NCBI GenBank assembly: GCA_030544235.1
Contig: CM060472.1
Location: 17,419,654 to 17,483,653, forward strand
Direction of reading: 5' to 3'
Length of the DNA: 64,000 nucleotides
Origin: Lepturacanthus savala
Taxonomy: Eukaryota; Chordata; Actinopteri; Scombriformes; Trichiuridae
In this document: positions 1-12,125 of the stretch, one piece after another
Position numbering within the stretch: position 1 is the stretch's first letter
Layout of the letters: every line of letters starts with the position of its first letter
Made by a program: the position numbers and the translations under genes
The notes under the pieces: generated by a model
What the model was told of the DNA's origin: nothing
Database searches by the model: none
Seen by the model: the letters and a program-made list of their open reading frames with translations, nothing else

Positions 1-120
1 CTGCTGATGGTTCTGGTTTAGGAGGAGGACGACGAGGAGTTGAAGGAAATGGTTTGATTCCTCTTATTGATCAACACCAGGACCCTGTAAATTATTAATG
101 TTGCTCCACTTCTTCTCTCT

Positions 121-445
121 CAATCTTTCTGAAACTTCTGACCAATTTATGTTCAACACTGAACTACGCGAGTTATTGAATTAGATTTTCTCTAATCAAA
201 GATGTTTTAATAAACAATAACTTAATAACTGGGCATAAATTCAATCAGTTTTTAAGTTGATTACTCACTAAATTAAATTGTTCCCACAAATTTTCTGTTA
301 TTTTAAATGATTTGTTGTGTGTTATGTATTTAATCACAATTATAGATGCAAGTTTTCAAGGTAACAACTGTTTAATATATTAAGTTTCTCCAATTAAACT
401 TTCTTCAGTAGTTTTTTTTCAAGTTTTTGTAGCTTATAAAATAAT
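121..445 (+). repeat. Dispersed repeat family A, copy 1 (plus orientation)
   Basis: AT-rich repeat that shares ordered blocks with five other places in the window: AATTATAGA, then AATATTAAGTTTCTCCAATT, then TTCAGTAGTTTTT. The blocks lie in the same order and at similar spacing at 14430-14845 and, in part, at 11955-12125 and 56038-56450. They occur as reverse complements at 28130-28565 and 50620-51085. I see no coding potential and no clear terminal repeats, so the class (MITE, SINE or LINE tail) is unknown. Confidence 0.6.
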
Positions 446-1075
446 ATATATATATAGCTTTCTTACACTAATCCTCTGCTACCCACGTGGAGAATCTTAC
501 AGTATGATGGAATGATCATGTTGTTCCACTGTTGCTGTTTCTACCCGTTCTCCTTCCTGCTGTGAAGCTCAACTGCTCTGATTCAGAACACAGCAGATCT
601 CAGCAGATCATCTGTCATTGGTCGGCTGAGGCTCAGTTTCCCAGAATGCATTTAACACCATCAGTGGTTGAGATTAAGTCATTTTCTTTGACTGTTAATA
701 TGTCACTTTATAAGTATTTAAATTCCTTATATGTGGTCATTTTATCCAAATAGCATCTATTTGAGGAGCATCTCAACGGTAAATTTAAGCAGATCACCCT
801 GTCAGTCAGAGGCTTTAAACACACTGTGACCTCTGACATATTCTGACCTTTAATATTCTTCACACTGACGCTGGAGCCTCCAACCTTCAGGATGAAGAAA
901 AACCTAGAATCATCAGAATCATAAGCTAAAAACTAATTACAAACACTAAGAATGTCCAGCTGAACATGGAACTATAACAGATCAGTGGGAGGAGCCATGG
1001 GAACAAGACGCTTTTCAATTCTTACTGTTCTTTGTGTAAGAAATACACTATAAATAAAGCTGCCTTGCCTAATTA
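446..1075. other. Unremarkable intron stretch
   Basis: A short run of alternating AT lies at about 442-457. The remainder shows no repeat, exon or motif that I can support. The open frame at 532-753 is not coding: it is short, resembles nothing I know and lies within the intron. Confidence 0.5.
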
Positions 1076-1206
1076 TGCAGTACTCAACTCATAAGTACTT
1101 TACTCTTGTTTAGTACTTCAGAATATGTAACTGGTAATTCTTCTATACTTTAGCTTTATTAAGAATGCAGTACTTTTACTTGTAATGCAGTATTTAGATA
1201 CTTCCT
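1076..1206. repeat. Dispersed repeat family B (AGTAAAAGTA type), degraded copy
   Basis: Contains the family words AGTACTTTACT, GTACTTTTACTTGTAATG and CAGTATTTAGATACTTC. This wording (agtactt / aagtaaaagta / tactcaagtac) marks a very common fish dispersed repeat seen at about ten places in this window. This copy is worn and its borders are uncertain. Confidence 0.5.
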
Positions 1207-2377
1207 GTGTGTCTTGTACTAATCCTGTGATGAATCCAGCCTTTTTCCATGGGTCCCAGCAGTGATTCAGTCTGATTTAAACACGGGTTTAAAGGCTCAG
1301 TTCGGTGAGATGGAGGGTTGAGATGATGCAGGGTGTGAGGGAGTTTCGGCCTCATCAGGAAACAGCAGAGTGACAATCTCTCTGTTTCCCTCCTCACTCC
1401 ATCAGCTGCTCTCAAACAGAGGCACAATGCAATTTTCACTTATGAATCTACTGCAAAGCAAATAGCATCCGCTGTTTTCCTGCTGCACAAACACAGGCTG
1501 AATAACGAGTCCGGGTCATGGACTCATTTGTTATTCCTTAATGTGGCACCGCTCACCAGGGAACACTGAGGCCGCCACGAGAAACGACACGGCGAGATGT
1601 AAAAGCATCATACGTCTAACTGCAGCGGAGAAACCTCGTCTCGGTTTCTGTCAGATCTGCAGAGAAATGACAACACGGTGGAGGCGAGAGCTGCGGAAAT
1701 ATTGAAATATATATTAAAGAATTATTTCTCAATGGAAAACAGCAACAACAAAAGTAATAAAAAAGCAATAATGGAAGTGTTGTGCAGGGAAAGCCACTCA
1801 GAACAAATCAACATTTATGTGACATCAGTACGGTTCAGTGCTGGAACTGATGCAATGATTTTCAATTACAGAACAGTGATGTGGAGTTTTAAATATATTT
1901 ATATATTTTATTTTCCATCACATGTTCTGAGAGCTGCTATAAACCACAGTTAGATGCCAAACAAATAAACACGCTGCATAAATTCATACATTCCTGATGT
2001 TAACACGTTTTCCCAGAAGTGTTATTAGTTAAAAAAAAGCTTCTTTTTTAATTGGTTTTGGCAGAACACTGATTTAACAACTTAACAGAGGCAGAGCTGA
2101 AAAAAGTGAAACAGATTAGATCACTGATCAGTCTGAAAATACAGAATAATATACTCAGTACTGAATGACACGTTTATTTTTTTAGTTCTAAGAGAACACT
2201 GCAAACAACAATAATAGAAATCTTGTTTTTGGTAGAATTAATCCAATATAGAGTCGAATTATTATTATTACACCATTTACCTCATGGTGATTTTAATCTT
2301 TTTAGAAGAAAACAAGACTAATTGTACAAAAGAAGATAGAAGATATCTTCGTTCAAGATTCCATTTTTTCCAGTTTA
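1207..2377. other. Unremarkable intron stretch
   Basis: Mixed-composition sequence to about 1700, then AT-rich. I see no tandem repeat longer than a few units, no element ends and no exon. The open frames at 1194-1439 (minus) and 1678-1953 (plus) look like chance frames. Confidence 0.5.
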
Positions 2378-2448
2378 TTTCTAGGCGCTTAATCTCTTCT
2401 ATTTCTAGGCGGTGAATCTCTTCATTAGGCTCTAATGAAGAGATTCAC
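2378..2448. repeat. 24-bp direct duplication followed by a perfect hairpin
   Basis: Two near-identical units of about 24 bp, each starting ATTTCTAGGCG, lie side by side at about 2377-2423. The second runs into a perfect inverted repeat: GTGAATCTCTTCATTA at 2412-2427 and its reverse complement at 2433-2448, with a 5-nt loop (GGCTC). The 16-bp stem is flawless. It may be a replication-slippage foldback. The stem is too short for an ordinary microRNA precursor. Confidence 0.85.
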
Positions 2449-3524
2449 TGTCAGATCAGTATTATAGTACTGTTATCGTCAGTAATGTAGTACTATCATA
2501 TTATTGTTAAGATAAATTCCTTTAAATCCAGTAAGTGTCTGTCAGTGTTTAAAGAGGCGTGACTACAAGTAACTACAAGTTGTTTCTACAGCTTTTTTAC
2601 AGGCACAAACAAAAGATTCACAGCCTCTAAATCCACTAACACGGCTGCTTTAAAATCAAATCAGGTTTTGGCGCATGTGTTTGTGATTAGGGCAGAAAGG
2701 CAGCAACATGCATGCGTTAATGCAACATGACAGAAGCGCTGACAGTGTTGTTGAGCAGCATCATTACACAGGGATCCTGACGCCTCCGGCTCTGCAGCAT
2801 ATGCAGACGTTTACATCTCAACCTCAGGACACCACATTTCCTTTATGACGAGGTGTCGAAATTAGCAAACAATTACCAACCTACTACAGTGTGTTGGTGA
2901 CGTCTGTATGATGACTGTGTTTTCCCCTTGTAAAATATGCAGCTGATTAATCTGTAATTAGATAATACTGGGTTGTTTTTCTGGTTTGGATAACAGACTG
3001 ATTTATGAAGGTGCTGATCACTTCGCCCTGACCTGATGTTTGTGATGTTGTTGGGGGGCGTGTCCGTTGTGCCGTGTGCTGTGCGAGCACATGGACGAGT
3101 TTTATTGGATAATAAAAACATGGAAAATGTATCAATTTCATGTGCAAAGGCTAAGGGTTGTATAGGGACTGGATCTGCATATACAATAGGGATGGGAAGC
3201 CCTGGCTTAAAATGTTGATCTGCTTTATACCTTCTTGTGTATGCGACGGCACAGTTTGCATCACATCCCAGAAACCAAAAACTCCGTTTGTTGGTTCATA
3301 TGGCCCTTCCAAACACTGCAAAATGCACAACATGTACAACTACAATGACTTCTTGAGAACCGCTCATCCGATCCACTTCACACTCAACACTTCACTCTCT
3401 CAGCTCCTCAGCAACACACACACGCCAAGTCTGTAGTTGGGTTAGCGTTAATAGCACAAGGTGTTGAGGTTTTTATATAAGCCAAGGCCCCAGTATTTAA
3501 GCAACAAAGTGGAGGAGTCTCCAA
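2449..3524. other. Unremarkable intron stretch
   Basis: The stretch holds short open frames on both strands between 2873 and 3436. None resembles a known protein and all overlap one another. No tandem array or transposon end was recognised. Confidence 0.45.
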
Positions 3525-3800
3525 TCACAATTCTTGCGAAGTTTTAGAAAACAGCAAATGGCCTCTCATCCAAGAGGCTTCTTCAGTTCCGTGACTAATG
3601 CAAGAAAACCTATGTATTTTACCACCTCTGTTTAGGGAAGGTTTTTTTTCTAGGTGAATATAGATTGCTTCTTTCAGTCCTTTCTCAAACCATCTGTCTT
3701 CCCTGTCCAAATCAAGGACACCGGAGTCCTCAAAAGACTGACCTTTATCCTTCAGATGCCGATGTACAGTCCAGTTGCTTTTTTTCCTACAACTCCACAA
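3525..3800 (-). pseudogene. Penelope-like retroelement fragment, GIY-YIG endonuclease tail
   Basis: On the minus strand an open frame of 91 codons contains HLKDKGQSFEDSGV, then LDREDRWFEKGLKEAIYI and KKPSLNRGG. This order (histidine and lysine-rich helix, acidic D-REDRWFE-G-KE-I, then PSLNRGG) is what I know from the C-terminal end of the GIY-YIG nuclease domain of fish Penelope-like retroelements. The catalytic GIY and YIG strands and the whole reverse transcriptase are absent, so this is a 5'-truncated dead copy. Just downstream on the minus strand the sequence GAAGAAGCCTCTTGGATGAG is the frequent fish repeat tail that follows this domain. A DIRS or other element with the same nuclease cannot be excluded. 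Confidence 0.6.
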
Positions 3801-6195
3801 GAATAAGATGACCTAGATAACTGGGAACCTTCACGGACATATTAAACTGTTCTTCACCTTCACTCCTCAACCACATGTTCCAGCTGCCACTACAGGCAAG
3901 TTTGGAAGAAATGTTTGTGTCTTTGGGTGTTAACATTCTGAAAATAATCTGAGCCTGACAAATGTGAAAAATAAAGCTTATAGAGGACACACAGCGGACC
4001 ACCTCCGGTCAGGTGCTTGGTGTTGGACCGAAGGGAGATATGTTTCCTCAGGTCAGTCCAATGAAACTCAAAGTTACAAAAATCTATGTTGAAAAGTACA
4101 GAAGTTCTCCTTTAATCATGTGCGACCTGCAACTGTTCCATAACAAAAACAAACTGCAGTAATTTTCCGCTGCTGAACATGATAGTGTAAGTTCCCAAAC
4201 CCAAACCCAGAATCTCTCGGTGAGCGTCAGCAGCAGGTTGACGGGCGGCTGCTCGCCACAGTCTGATTATCATCTTAACGGCTGCATGACGAAGACCAAG
4301 AGGGCCAGAGCAGCTGGAGATAATATGTTTGTTATGGACACTAATGACACAGTGGAAGCAAACTAACGACCCGCCCAGGACGTCCCGCCAAGCTCAACGG
4401 CTTCAGCACGCTGCTCGATGAACAAGTAAACTGCCGCCAACCCTCCCTTTCTGGAGAGGGAGGGAAGCAATAGAGAAAAAATAAAGAAAACAGAGGGAAG
4501 GTGCTGATGGTGCCATAAAATGATGAGGGGCAAAGTGCAGAGAGGAAATAATCAGTCAGTTTTTACCTGAGCTCAGGTGGAGTCAGGAGGAAACAGGCCT
4601 GTAACACAAAGTGCTGGGGTCTGTTTCTACTCAGATTTTAAAATTCTGCTCCAATCATGTTTAATAATGGCAGCTAAAATAATTTTACTACTAAATCAAG
4701 TGCAAAGAGGTCACATAACACAAGGAATTTACCAGATAATCACAGGAATAACAGAAGCCCTGAAGATGCAACAGTAAATATAACTACAGGTATGTATGTA
4801 TTTTAAAGATTGGTTATCTAGTTTCTTCATTGGGGAACAAAGTATTGATATTTTACTGTAGTAAAGTAGAACAAAATATATTGTATAATTATACTGCTTG
4901 TTTTGACCACTAATAACACATGAGTGTATTATAATGTTTTAGTTTATCAATGTGAAGATAGTTTGAATAATCATAATATTTGACAGCTTTCACACAAAGT
5001 ACAGATATATAAGAAGAAAAGAATATGGAAAATATTGATAATAGGAGCAGAAAGTACAAGATTTCCCTCTAAAATGGGGTTGAGTGAACTATAAATACTA
5101 ATATATATTACCTAAATACTTGAATAAATATACTTAGTCACTTTACATGTCTGAATTATTCAGTTTGTTAAAACACTGACTGAGCTGCAGCTAATTTCAA
5201 AGAAATACGCTGCTGCTCCTGTGTGGATTTGTCCTATTTTATTCTCCCTCACTCAATTATTGATTTATTCATCGTCTAGTTTGATCAAAGAGTTTTTTCA
5301 TATTTGGATCAAATATTAAACTTTTGGGGGGTTTCTTTGAGTTTATATTTCAGCATCCAGGTCGACATGTGGTGCATGTAATTGTGTTTTAAAGGAGCCG
5401 ATTATTAATAAAAATCTGGTTCAGTGTTTATGTGTAAATATTTACTCTCTGTGTTCCTGTTAACAGTGAATAACCACTCACTCTGCTGTGCTCTGACCTT
5501 CTCTGGATGAATCCATTTAGAAATGGCGGAAGTTAATAGTAACCCTGGAGCCATGTAGCCTCTCCTCCTTCCTGTTTGTACTTGACTTCTATTTCTCTGA
5601 CCGACCATAGCTCCCTGGGGGGTGGGGCTTCTCCACAGCTCCCAGACCAATCTCAGAAGAGTGGGTGTGTCAGCAGGAGGGGAGGGGGAGCAGAGTTTTT
5701 TCAGAGTGAGTGTGAGAGAAGGCGACTGTACTACTGCTACAGGTCTAACTAACTGCTTCTGGAGCATGAAATATGATCATCTTCATAACTAGACCATGCT
5801 CGTTATAATATTAAACTGGGAAATGGAAAAATAGCAGCTTTAAAGCCTCTGCTACGTTTCCTTTAATGTGTGTTTGGGAGCTGCCCTCTGTGGGGGAAGT
5901 GGAACTAATCCTCGTTAGTGCTGCCGCTTCCTGCTGTGATCTCAACATCAACAATCCTGTGACCTTCTCCAGTGTCGCTGTGTTTAGTCAAAGAAAATAT
6001 TATACATATATTATACATACATTATTATACATACATATGAATAGAGATTAAATAACATAAACCTGCAGAGGTGATCTCAAGCCCCAGTATAATGATCCCT
6101 ACACTATAATGCAAAATAACAAGATGAATGATAGCAAGAGGCAGAGGGGAGTGACCAACAGACAGAGAAAAGAAAAAACGGAGGAGGGAGAGCAT
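3801..6195. other. Intron stretch; nothing identified
   Basis: The first 230 bases may be further untranslatable remains of the minus-strand retroelement at 3525-3800. Faint family-B wording (ttttactgtagtaaagta) occurs at about 4850-4870. The 120-codon minus frame at 5405-5767 has no recognisable domain and is probably chance. Confidence 0.4.
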
Positions 6196-6268
6196 GACAG
6201 AGATTGAGAGAAAGAGATAGACAGAGAGAGAGAGAGAGAGAGAGATAGACAGAGAGAGAGAGAGAGAT

Positions 6269-6317
<49 letters not shown>

Positions 6318-6330
6318 CAGAGAGAGAGAT

Positions 6331-6364
<34 letters not shown>
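6196..6364. repeat. Imperfect (GA)n / (GATAGACA) array
   Basis: About 170 bp of AG dinucleotides interrupted at intervals by ATAGACAGAG words. The interruptions give higher-order units of 14-28 bp. The strand is pure purine over long stretches apart from the T and C of the interruptions. On the minus strand it reads as serine- and leucine-rich frames, which is an artefact of the repeat. Confidence 0.95.
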
Positions 6365-6365
<1 letters not shown>

Positions 6366-6962
6366 AGGAGGGGGGTCCCTGAGTCCCTGCCTCCCTGAGT
6401 CCCTGGTTTGTGGTTTGTGAGCCAGAAGCAGAGAAGTGTCTAGACAGATGTCATGGGTCTTGGCAGGAGAGACAAAGTCATCAGTGTCCACATGACAGTG
6501 GAACAGAGAGAGTGAAGTCAGCCTGAGAAAGAGAAGATGGAGGAGGAGGGTCACCTTATCCAGAGGTCATCAGGGCTGAGAGAGGAAGAGAGGAACATCA
6601 CACGGTGGCTGACTGAGAGTAAACATCAGTCATCTGGTGTCAACACCTGCTTTATGTCTCCACATAATTAACTGTCACATGTGTCCCTGCAGGTTTCAGC
6701 ATTTCCATAATCACTCCATCATTTATCTCCACGCTCAGATCGCTGTGGTCCGGCTCCGCGGCTTCTGTCGGAGAATAAGTGAATAAGTTGATCCTGCAGA
6801 AAGTTCTGTTCTGCCCCCTGCACAATAAACAACAGGCCGACCTTATAAATCCTTCAGCTCATCACAGCTATCTGCAGCCGTCTAATGAGGCGGCATCATT
6901 AACACGGCTCTACGTTTGATGCTGCAGCTGCTAACACTTTCATCTTAACATGACACCAGCCG

Positions 6963-6963
<1 letters not shown>

Positions 6964-7021
<58 letters not shown>
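6964..7021. repeat. (TG)29 microsatellite
   Basis: Uninterrupted TG dinucleotides on the plus strand. It is one of only two long arrays of this orientation in the window. Confidence 0.97.
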
Positions 7022-7022
<1 letters not shown>

Positions 7023-9547
7023 TGTACTCACTAATGCATACATGCAACATGCAGGATGACACAGAATGACAGACATGATGACAGACATGATACCATCCGA
7101 TTTGGAAATAATTCAATTTAATGAATGAAACTGTTGATTTGGACTAATGAATAAATAAAAATACATTACTTTACAACACAGGAGAGAGAAAAGACATCGA
7201 AGGACATCTGTCAAACATTGACCAGGTGGATCAGCATGAACCTTAGGTGCTAACAAAGCATCAGGATCAGTCAAACGTACACGTCCTGTTGCCAACCAGC
7301 TTCTTTGTATTTGTAAAAGTCCTTGTGGTAAAAATTCTGATCTAGTGAACATTTCCTCAAATGATGGACGTTTGAGCCTGTAATCGTCATTTCTTAGTGT
7401 TGGAGTGAGACACAGCAACATGAGCAGCTCACATCAAACAATTAATACTACTTCACCTACTGAAACAAAATACTCAGTCTCTCGGTTTGTCTCAGAGGAC
7501 TGAACCTCCACTTCTTCTTCTGCTCTGTTTATTACAGCCGTCTGTAACGTTGCCTGTAGTGTCACCTGCTCTCCAAACACACCCACACTCACATTACCTT
7601 TTCTTTTTGCCAGATTTCAAAACTTGGCTTCCAATGAAACTTAAGCACGTAGACAAAACGCTGTAATGCCAGACAAGTGTTTGAATGCTCCTCCTCCTCC
7701 CGACAGCCATCTATGAAAACACTAACAATAACCCAAAATTCGGGCGGCAGCCAGCAAGTGAATAGCGTCATTTTGTGACATCACATATTACTACAAGGAG
7801 TCACGCATGAGGAGGGGGTCAGTGTTTTTAATAACACCCTCACTGACCTGTTCGGTGTGTGTGATTACGCATTCGTTCACTTTCATGTGTTCCGCTGCTA
7901 AAATCTGCGCAGCTGCTGCTGTAGTAAAGTTACAGTGTGTTGTTGGTTACTGTTGTTACTGTTGTTGTTGTTGTTGACATTAGTTTGACCTGAAGGTTGC
8001 CCGGCAACACTCTCTCACTATTTAATAACTGATGAGTTCTTCTCCCTCTCTTTCTCTCTCTCCCCCTCTCTCTCTTCTCTCTCTGGCTGCTATAATTAGA
8101 GTAATTGGAATCAGATGATGCAGTTTAATTGCAGAGGAATGCAGACGGGTCTATGGGGCTTTTCCGCACGGGAAAATCAGCTGGAAGAGAGAAGAGGAGA
8201 CGGAGGAGGAAGCCTGGCAGACGACCGGACCTGCAGTCACGCATTGGGCTGCTCTCGCTTTAATAAAATTGGCAGGAGTCTGTTGTAAACACACAAACAA
8301 ATTACGAGGCGTGATGGGGTCTGAATGCTGTCGTATGTTCCTGGAAGTCGCCGTGGAAGCACGTGAACCGAGTTTGGGGAAACAAATTGCAGCAGCGTGA
8401 TTTATATACAGTACAGAGTCAAAGGTCAAACCCAATCTTCTCTTCTGACAGGAGCTGCAGCTCGGAGCAGAGGACAAAACTCTCACAGGTTCAGACTCAC
8501 AACAACTATACACACTGCATGATGAAAGTCTGATAAACACCTGCCAACAAACAGCCACTGTATTAAAGGTCAGAATAAATCAGGAAGAAGGCAAGTTTCA
8601 TTTCAACTGGGCCAGGAGACAGAGACAGACAGACAGACAGGGCAAGAGAGACAGAATAATAATGTAATATCAGTAATTTTCCTGATTACCTTTTCGAAGG
8701 AGGCTATATCTTCGCTGGTGTTTGTCTGTCGTTTTGTTAGCAAAATACCTACAAATTTTCAGTGAATGTTAGGAACGGTACCATGAACAGATGATTAAAT
8801 TTCGGTAATGATTCAGAAAAAAATCCTGGTTTCTCGATCAGTTTGAATTCTTTGTTGTTTGGTAGCTCTGCCATAAATGGACCGTCAAACAGGCACCATC
8901 GTTTATAGGCACCTGGTGGTGATATCATGCACCTGCCCCCACAGAACCAGCTTTTGCATTTATTTCTGGACTGGGTGTATTCAATAAGTATAAGAAATTT
9001 TACATATTTACATACATATTTCATGCTACAGCAAATTATTTATGTTTATAAGGCATTATTATATTTCAGAAACTTATTAATAATCTATTATTACAGCTGT
9101 TCTCTGCACGACTTTATAAGATTAAATGTCACTGTTTTCACTGTGGAGGTATAAAACAAATGGAACAAACTCTTAAACTTAAGCAACCAACAAGGTATTA
9201 TAGCACAATGTAGTATAGCTCAGTCTGGAGGATAATATTATGGATTGTGAATTTGTTTCTTAGGAGAGTGAAGCAGGTCAGATGTTGAGTGTTCTTGGTA
9301 CATTAAAACTTGTCCCTGCAGCTCAGCCAGTGACATCAGGTCCTGTGAGGAATGACAGTTTGGCCTCTTCCCTCTTTAGCTGTGTCAGTAACATGGAAAT
9401 TAGAAGCAGAACTCACTTCCTCCCACTCGTTAAATTGAGTGTTAGTATATCAAATGTTTCTCACCTTAAACTAAAATGATGCCGCTGCATTATAGACTAG
9501 ACCTTTAAAGAAAATATTTTCTTTCTTTAAAGTAAATATCATATTTT

Positions 9548-9549
<2 letters not shown>
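7022..9549. other. Intron stretch with a possible conserved block
   Basis: A CT-rich run lies at 8039-8085. Next to it, 8088-8150 carries closely spaced homeodomain-type words (TAATTAGAGTAATTGG, TTTAATTG) in non-repetitive sequence, which is the look of a conserved non-coding element, though conservation cannot be tested here. No exon was recognised. The frames at 7113-7421 and 8151-8558 (both minus) match nothing I know. Confidence 0.35.
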
Positions 9550-9591
<42 letters not shown>

Positions 9592-9596
9592 TACAG
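9550..9596. repeat. (TA)23 microsatellite
   Basis: Pure TA dinucleotides. Such tracts extrude cruciforms easily and are often polymorphic in length. Confidence 0.95.
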
Positions 9597-11036
9597 CAAA
9601 ATCAGTAGCTCAAGAATAAAAAATCACCACCGTTTCTAAATGTACTGTTGCTAATTACTGAGGGGATCCTTTCAATTATTTGTTATTTATTTAAATTGTT
9701 CTTTTAGGAGGTTGTGGCATCACTTCAATATATTGCTGTGAATTTGTATTATGTGCGCTAAACAAATTTCTACAAAAAAATAAATATTTTTTTTTGCTTT
9801 AAATCATGATCTTCTAGTTCAACTATTTCACTAATCGAAGGAAAGTAAAAATCAAATTAACCATAAAAAACACCCAGCCCTGTGTGTGTGTTCCTTGTTT
9901 ATCTAGTTAAAGGAACAGCATGACGTCAACAGAGGTTGATTTAATTATCCTGACAATCCCACCATCTCATTTTGTGCCGCAGCGTTAGCGCCGTGTCTAG
10001 CGTCTCTAACAGCGGCGACGTTCTCCCCATCTCCGGCAGCATCTCATTACTGAACGTGTGGGCGGAGACCGGGAAGAAACTGTGTCTCGCTGAAATCCGT
10101 GTCTGCGGCTCTTTTGTTTGCTGCCGGACTGTTTAGAGCCTTTGTCTTTTCTGCTCCCAGATCTCACTTCGTTACAGAGCGTAATTAGCACGGCGAGCGG
10201 CGAGCGAAAGGCTCCCCAGCTGACACACAGAAACTCATTAAACTCCACCATCGCCTGCTTTTTCCACCGGCTCACTCTCCTCTCCTCAGATTATTAATTT
10301 CCCTTCAAACCGAACTTTAATTCTCTGAGAAAATGTTTACGGGAGGAATAAGCACTGCCGCCCTCATGTGCGCCTGTTTGATCTGATCCAAGGTCAGTTA
10401 ATGAGTGTAATAAGATGCACGGTGTCACAGGGACCCGCTCCTTCTCTCAGCTCCTCTTTCTGTCTTTGTCTCGCCTGCATCTCCAGACAATGAGCAGACT
10501 CATTTCCAGGCTGCCGCTCTGCTAACAGGCCACACAAACAAGGTCATTCCGACTCTGGAGGAGGAAGATGTATCATTTACTGGGAGATGGATGACATGAT
10601 GTCTCCGGAAAAGCTTTTATTTTGACCAGAAGTATTACTGCACCCCTCCGGCTCTCTCCCTCCTCCCCTCTAATTGAACAAGGAGGCAAAAGACAACTGC
10701 CACTTGAGCTGCAGAGGAAATAACCTCTTCAGTACGGCGGGGGAAACACAAACCACTGCTGAAAAATGGCTGTTTTCCTTCAACTACCACCTGAACTAAA
10801 GGGATGAAGACAGAGGAGCAAAGTGAAGGAGGATGTCCTCCATGACGACGGCTGGAGGAGCAGAGGCCACGTCCTCCCTCGTTAGTTCGTTAGGACGCGT
10901 CGTCATTGAAAACGAAGTTTGTAGGACAAACAGTCGGGAGGAGACAGAGACATAAGACGAAGAAATAAAGGAAGTCACATCTGTAACATGATTCAAAGCA
11001 AAACTCTTCATCGTAGCATCAATAGGGAACATTTAA
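9597..11036. other. Intron stretch; nothing identified
   Basis: AT-rich to about 9900, then richer in GC and CpG at 9970-10280. No repeat ends, exon or known motif is supported. The minus frames at 10006-10275 and 10796-11032 have no recognisable domain. Confidence 0.4.
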
Positions 11037-11719
11037 CAGGGTTCCTGCGGGGTCTTAAAAAGTCTTAAAAGCATTGAATTCATAATTTTGGAAATAATAT
11101 CTTAAAAAGACTTGAAAAAGTCTTGAATTTTGATGCCCAGGTGTAAAAATATGTGCAGTACGTAACTTCTCCATATTTGCATCTTTTCAAACGTTTCATT
11201 TGTCAACCACTATTATTTTGATTTAATAATGTAGCCAAAATTAAAAGTGGCAGAACAGTAATAGCCAAAAAATATTAGTTTGGTCTTATCTGTGTTTTTA
11301 ATTGGAGACCAAACCATTGTGCATGTAAATAAAGAGAACAGAAAACAGCATGACTGCCATCGTGTTGTTAGGGACCGTCAAGTTACATGTTTCAGTATAA
11401 ATTGATGAATCGATTAATGGAAAAAATGACTTTTCCTTCCTCCGATTGCTGTAGTACATCATATTCACAATGTCTTAACTACTACAGGTCAGGTTTTAGT
11501 GAAAAGTATTTTATATATACGTAGTATGCATTTAATACCTGAAAATGTTCACTAAAAACTGTGAGATTTGATTTATTCTTGTTGATTTTCGTTAATTTTT
11601 CAGGATTGTTGTGAAAAATATATGAACAAAAAGGTCTGTGAAATAGATATAGTTTTATATAAATGGTCTTAAAAAGGTCTTTAAAAGACTTTCACTTGAA
11701 GAAACCTGTAGGAACCCTG
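11037..11719. mobile_element. Non-autonomous DNA transposon, CAGGGTTCC-ended (683 bp)
   Basis: The left end reads CAGGGTTCCTGCGGGGTCTT. The right end, read as reverse complement, is CAGGGTTCCTACAGGTTTCT. The ends agree over the outer 12 bases with one mismatch, and both sides continue into GTCTTAAAAAG-type words, a pattern I recognise from a common fish repeat. No transposase frame is present, so it needs another element's enzyme. I could not find convincing target-site duplications: the flanks are ACATTTAA on the left and AATAATGT on the right. The class is probably hAT-like, judged from the CAG ends. Confidence 0.7.
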
Positions 11720-11735
11720 AATAATGTTTACAGAC

Positions 11736-11770
<35 letters not shown>

Positions 11771-11799
11771 ACGCACACGCACACACACACACACACACA
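11736..11799. repeat. (CA)n microsatellite with CG interruptions
   Basis: CA dinucleotides interrupted by four GCACAC units in the middle. It starts only 17 bp beyond the right end of the 11037-11719 transposon. Confidence 0.97.
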
Positions 11800-11954
11800 G
11801 GTCAGCCTGTTGCTGTTCATTAATCCTTCACAGTTTATCTCAAACAGCTTCCAGCTGCTCAGCCGACTCTTTCCTGCACGATACAACTCTGCAAACACGA
11901 CACGAATTAACTCGACCGTTTTCACTTTCTAACGATTCCGCTCAACAACCAACA

Positions 11955-12125
11955 GCATGAAATAATTTAAATGATGATTTAATCACCACTAACTTAATAA
12001 CTCTGCATAAACAGTTCAAGTTCAAGTTGATTCATCACAAAATTAAGCTTTTCCAACAAATGCTCCACTTCATTTAAAAGGATTTTTTTTTTAAGTGTTA
12101 TGTTCTTAATTGCTGTAATTAATGA
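11955..12125 (+). repeat. Family A, partial copy 2 (plus orientation)
   Basis: Shares AACTTAATAACT, then CATAAA, AAGTTGATT and ATTTAAAAGGATTTTTT with the copies at 121-445 and 14430-14845. The 3' half (AATATTAAGTTTCTCC onward) is missing. Confidence 0.55.

Noticed and set aside
2412..2448. microRNA precursor
   Set aside because: A 16-bp stem with a 5-nt loop is shorter than a normal precursor, and the flanks do not extend the pairing.
6099..6554. 151-codon Ser/Leu-rich minus frame with membrane-like segments
   Set aside because: It follows from the GA/GATAGACA array. The apparent hydrophobic stretches are repeat-encoded.
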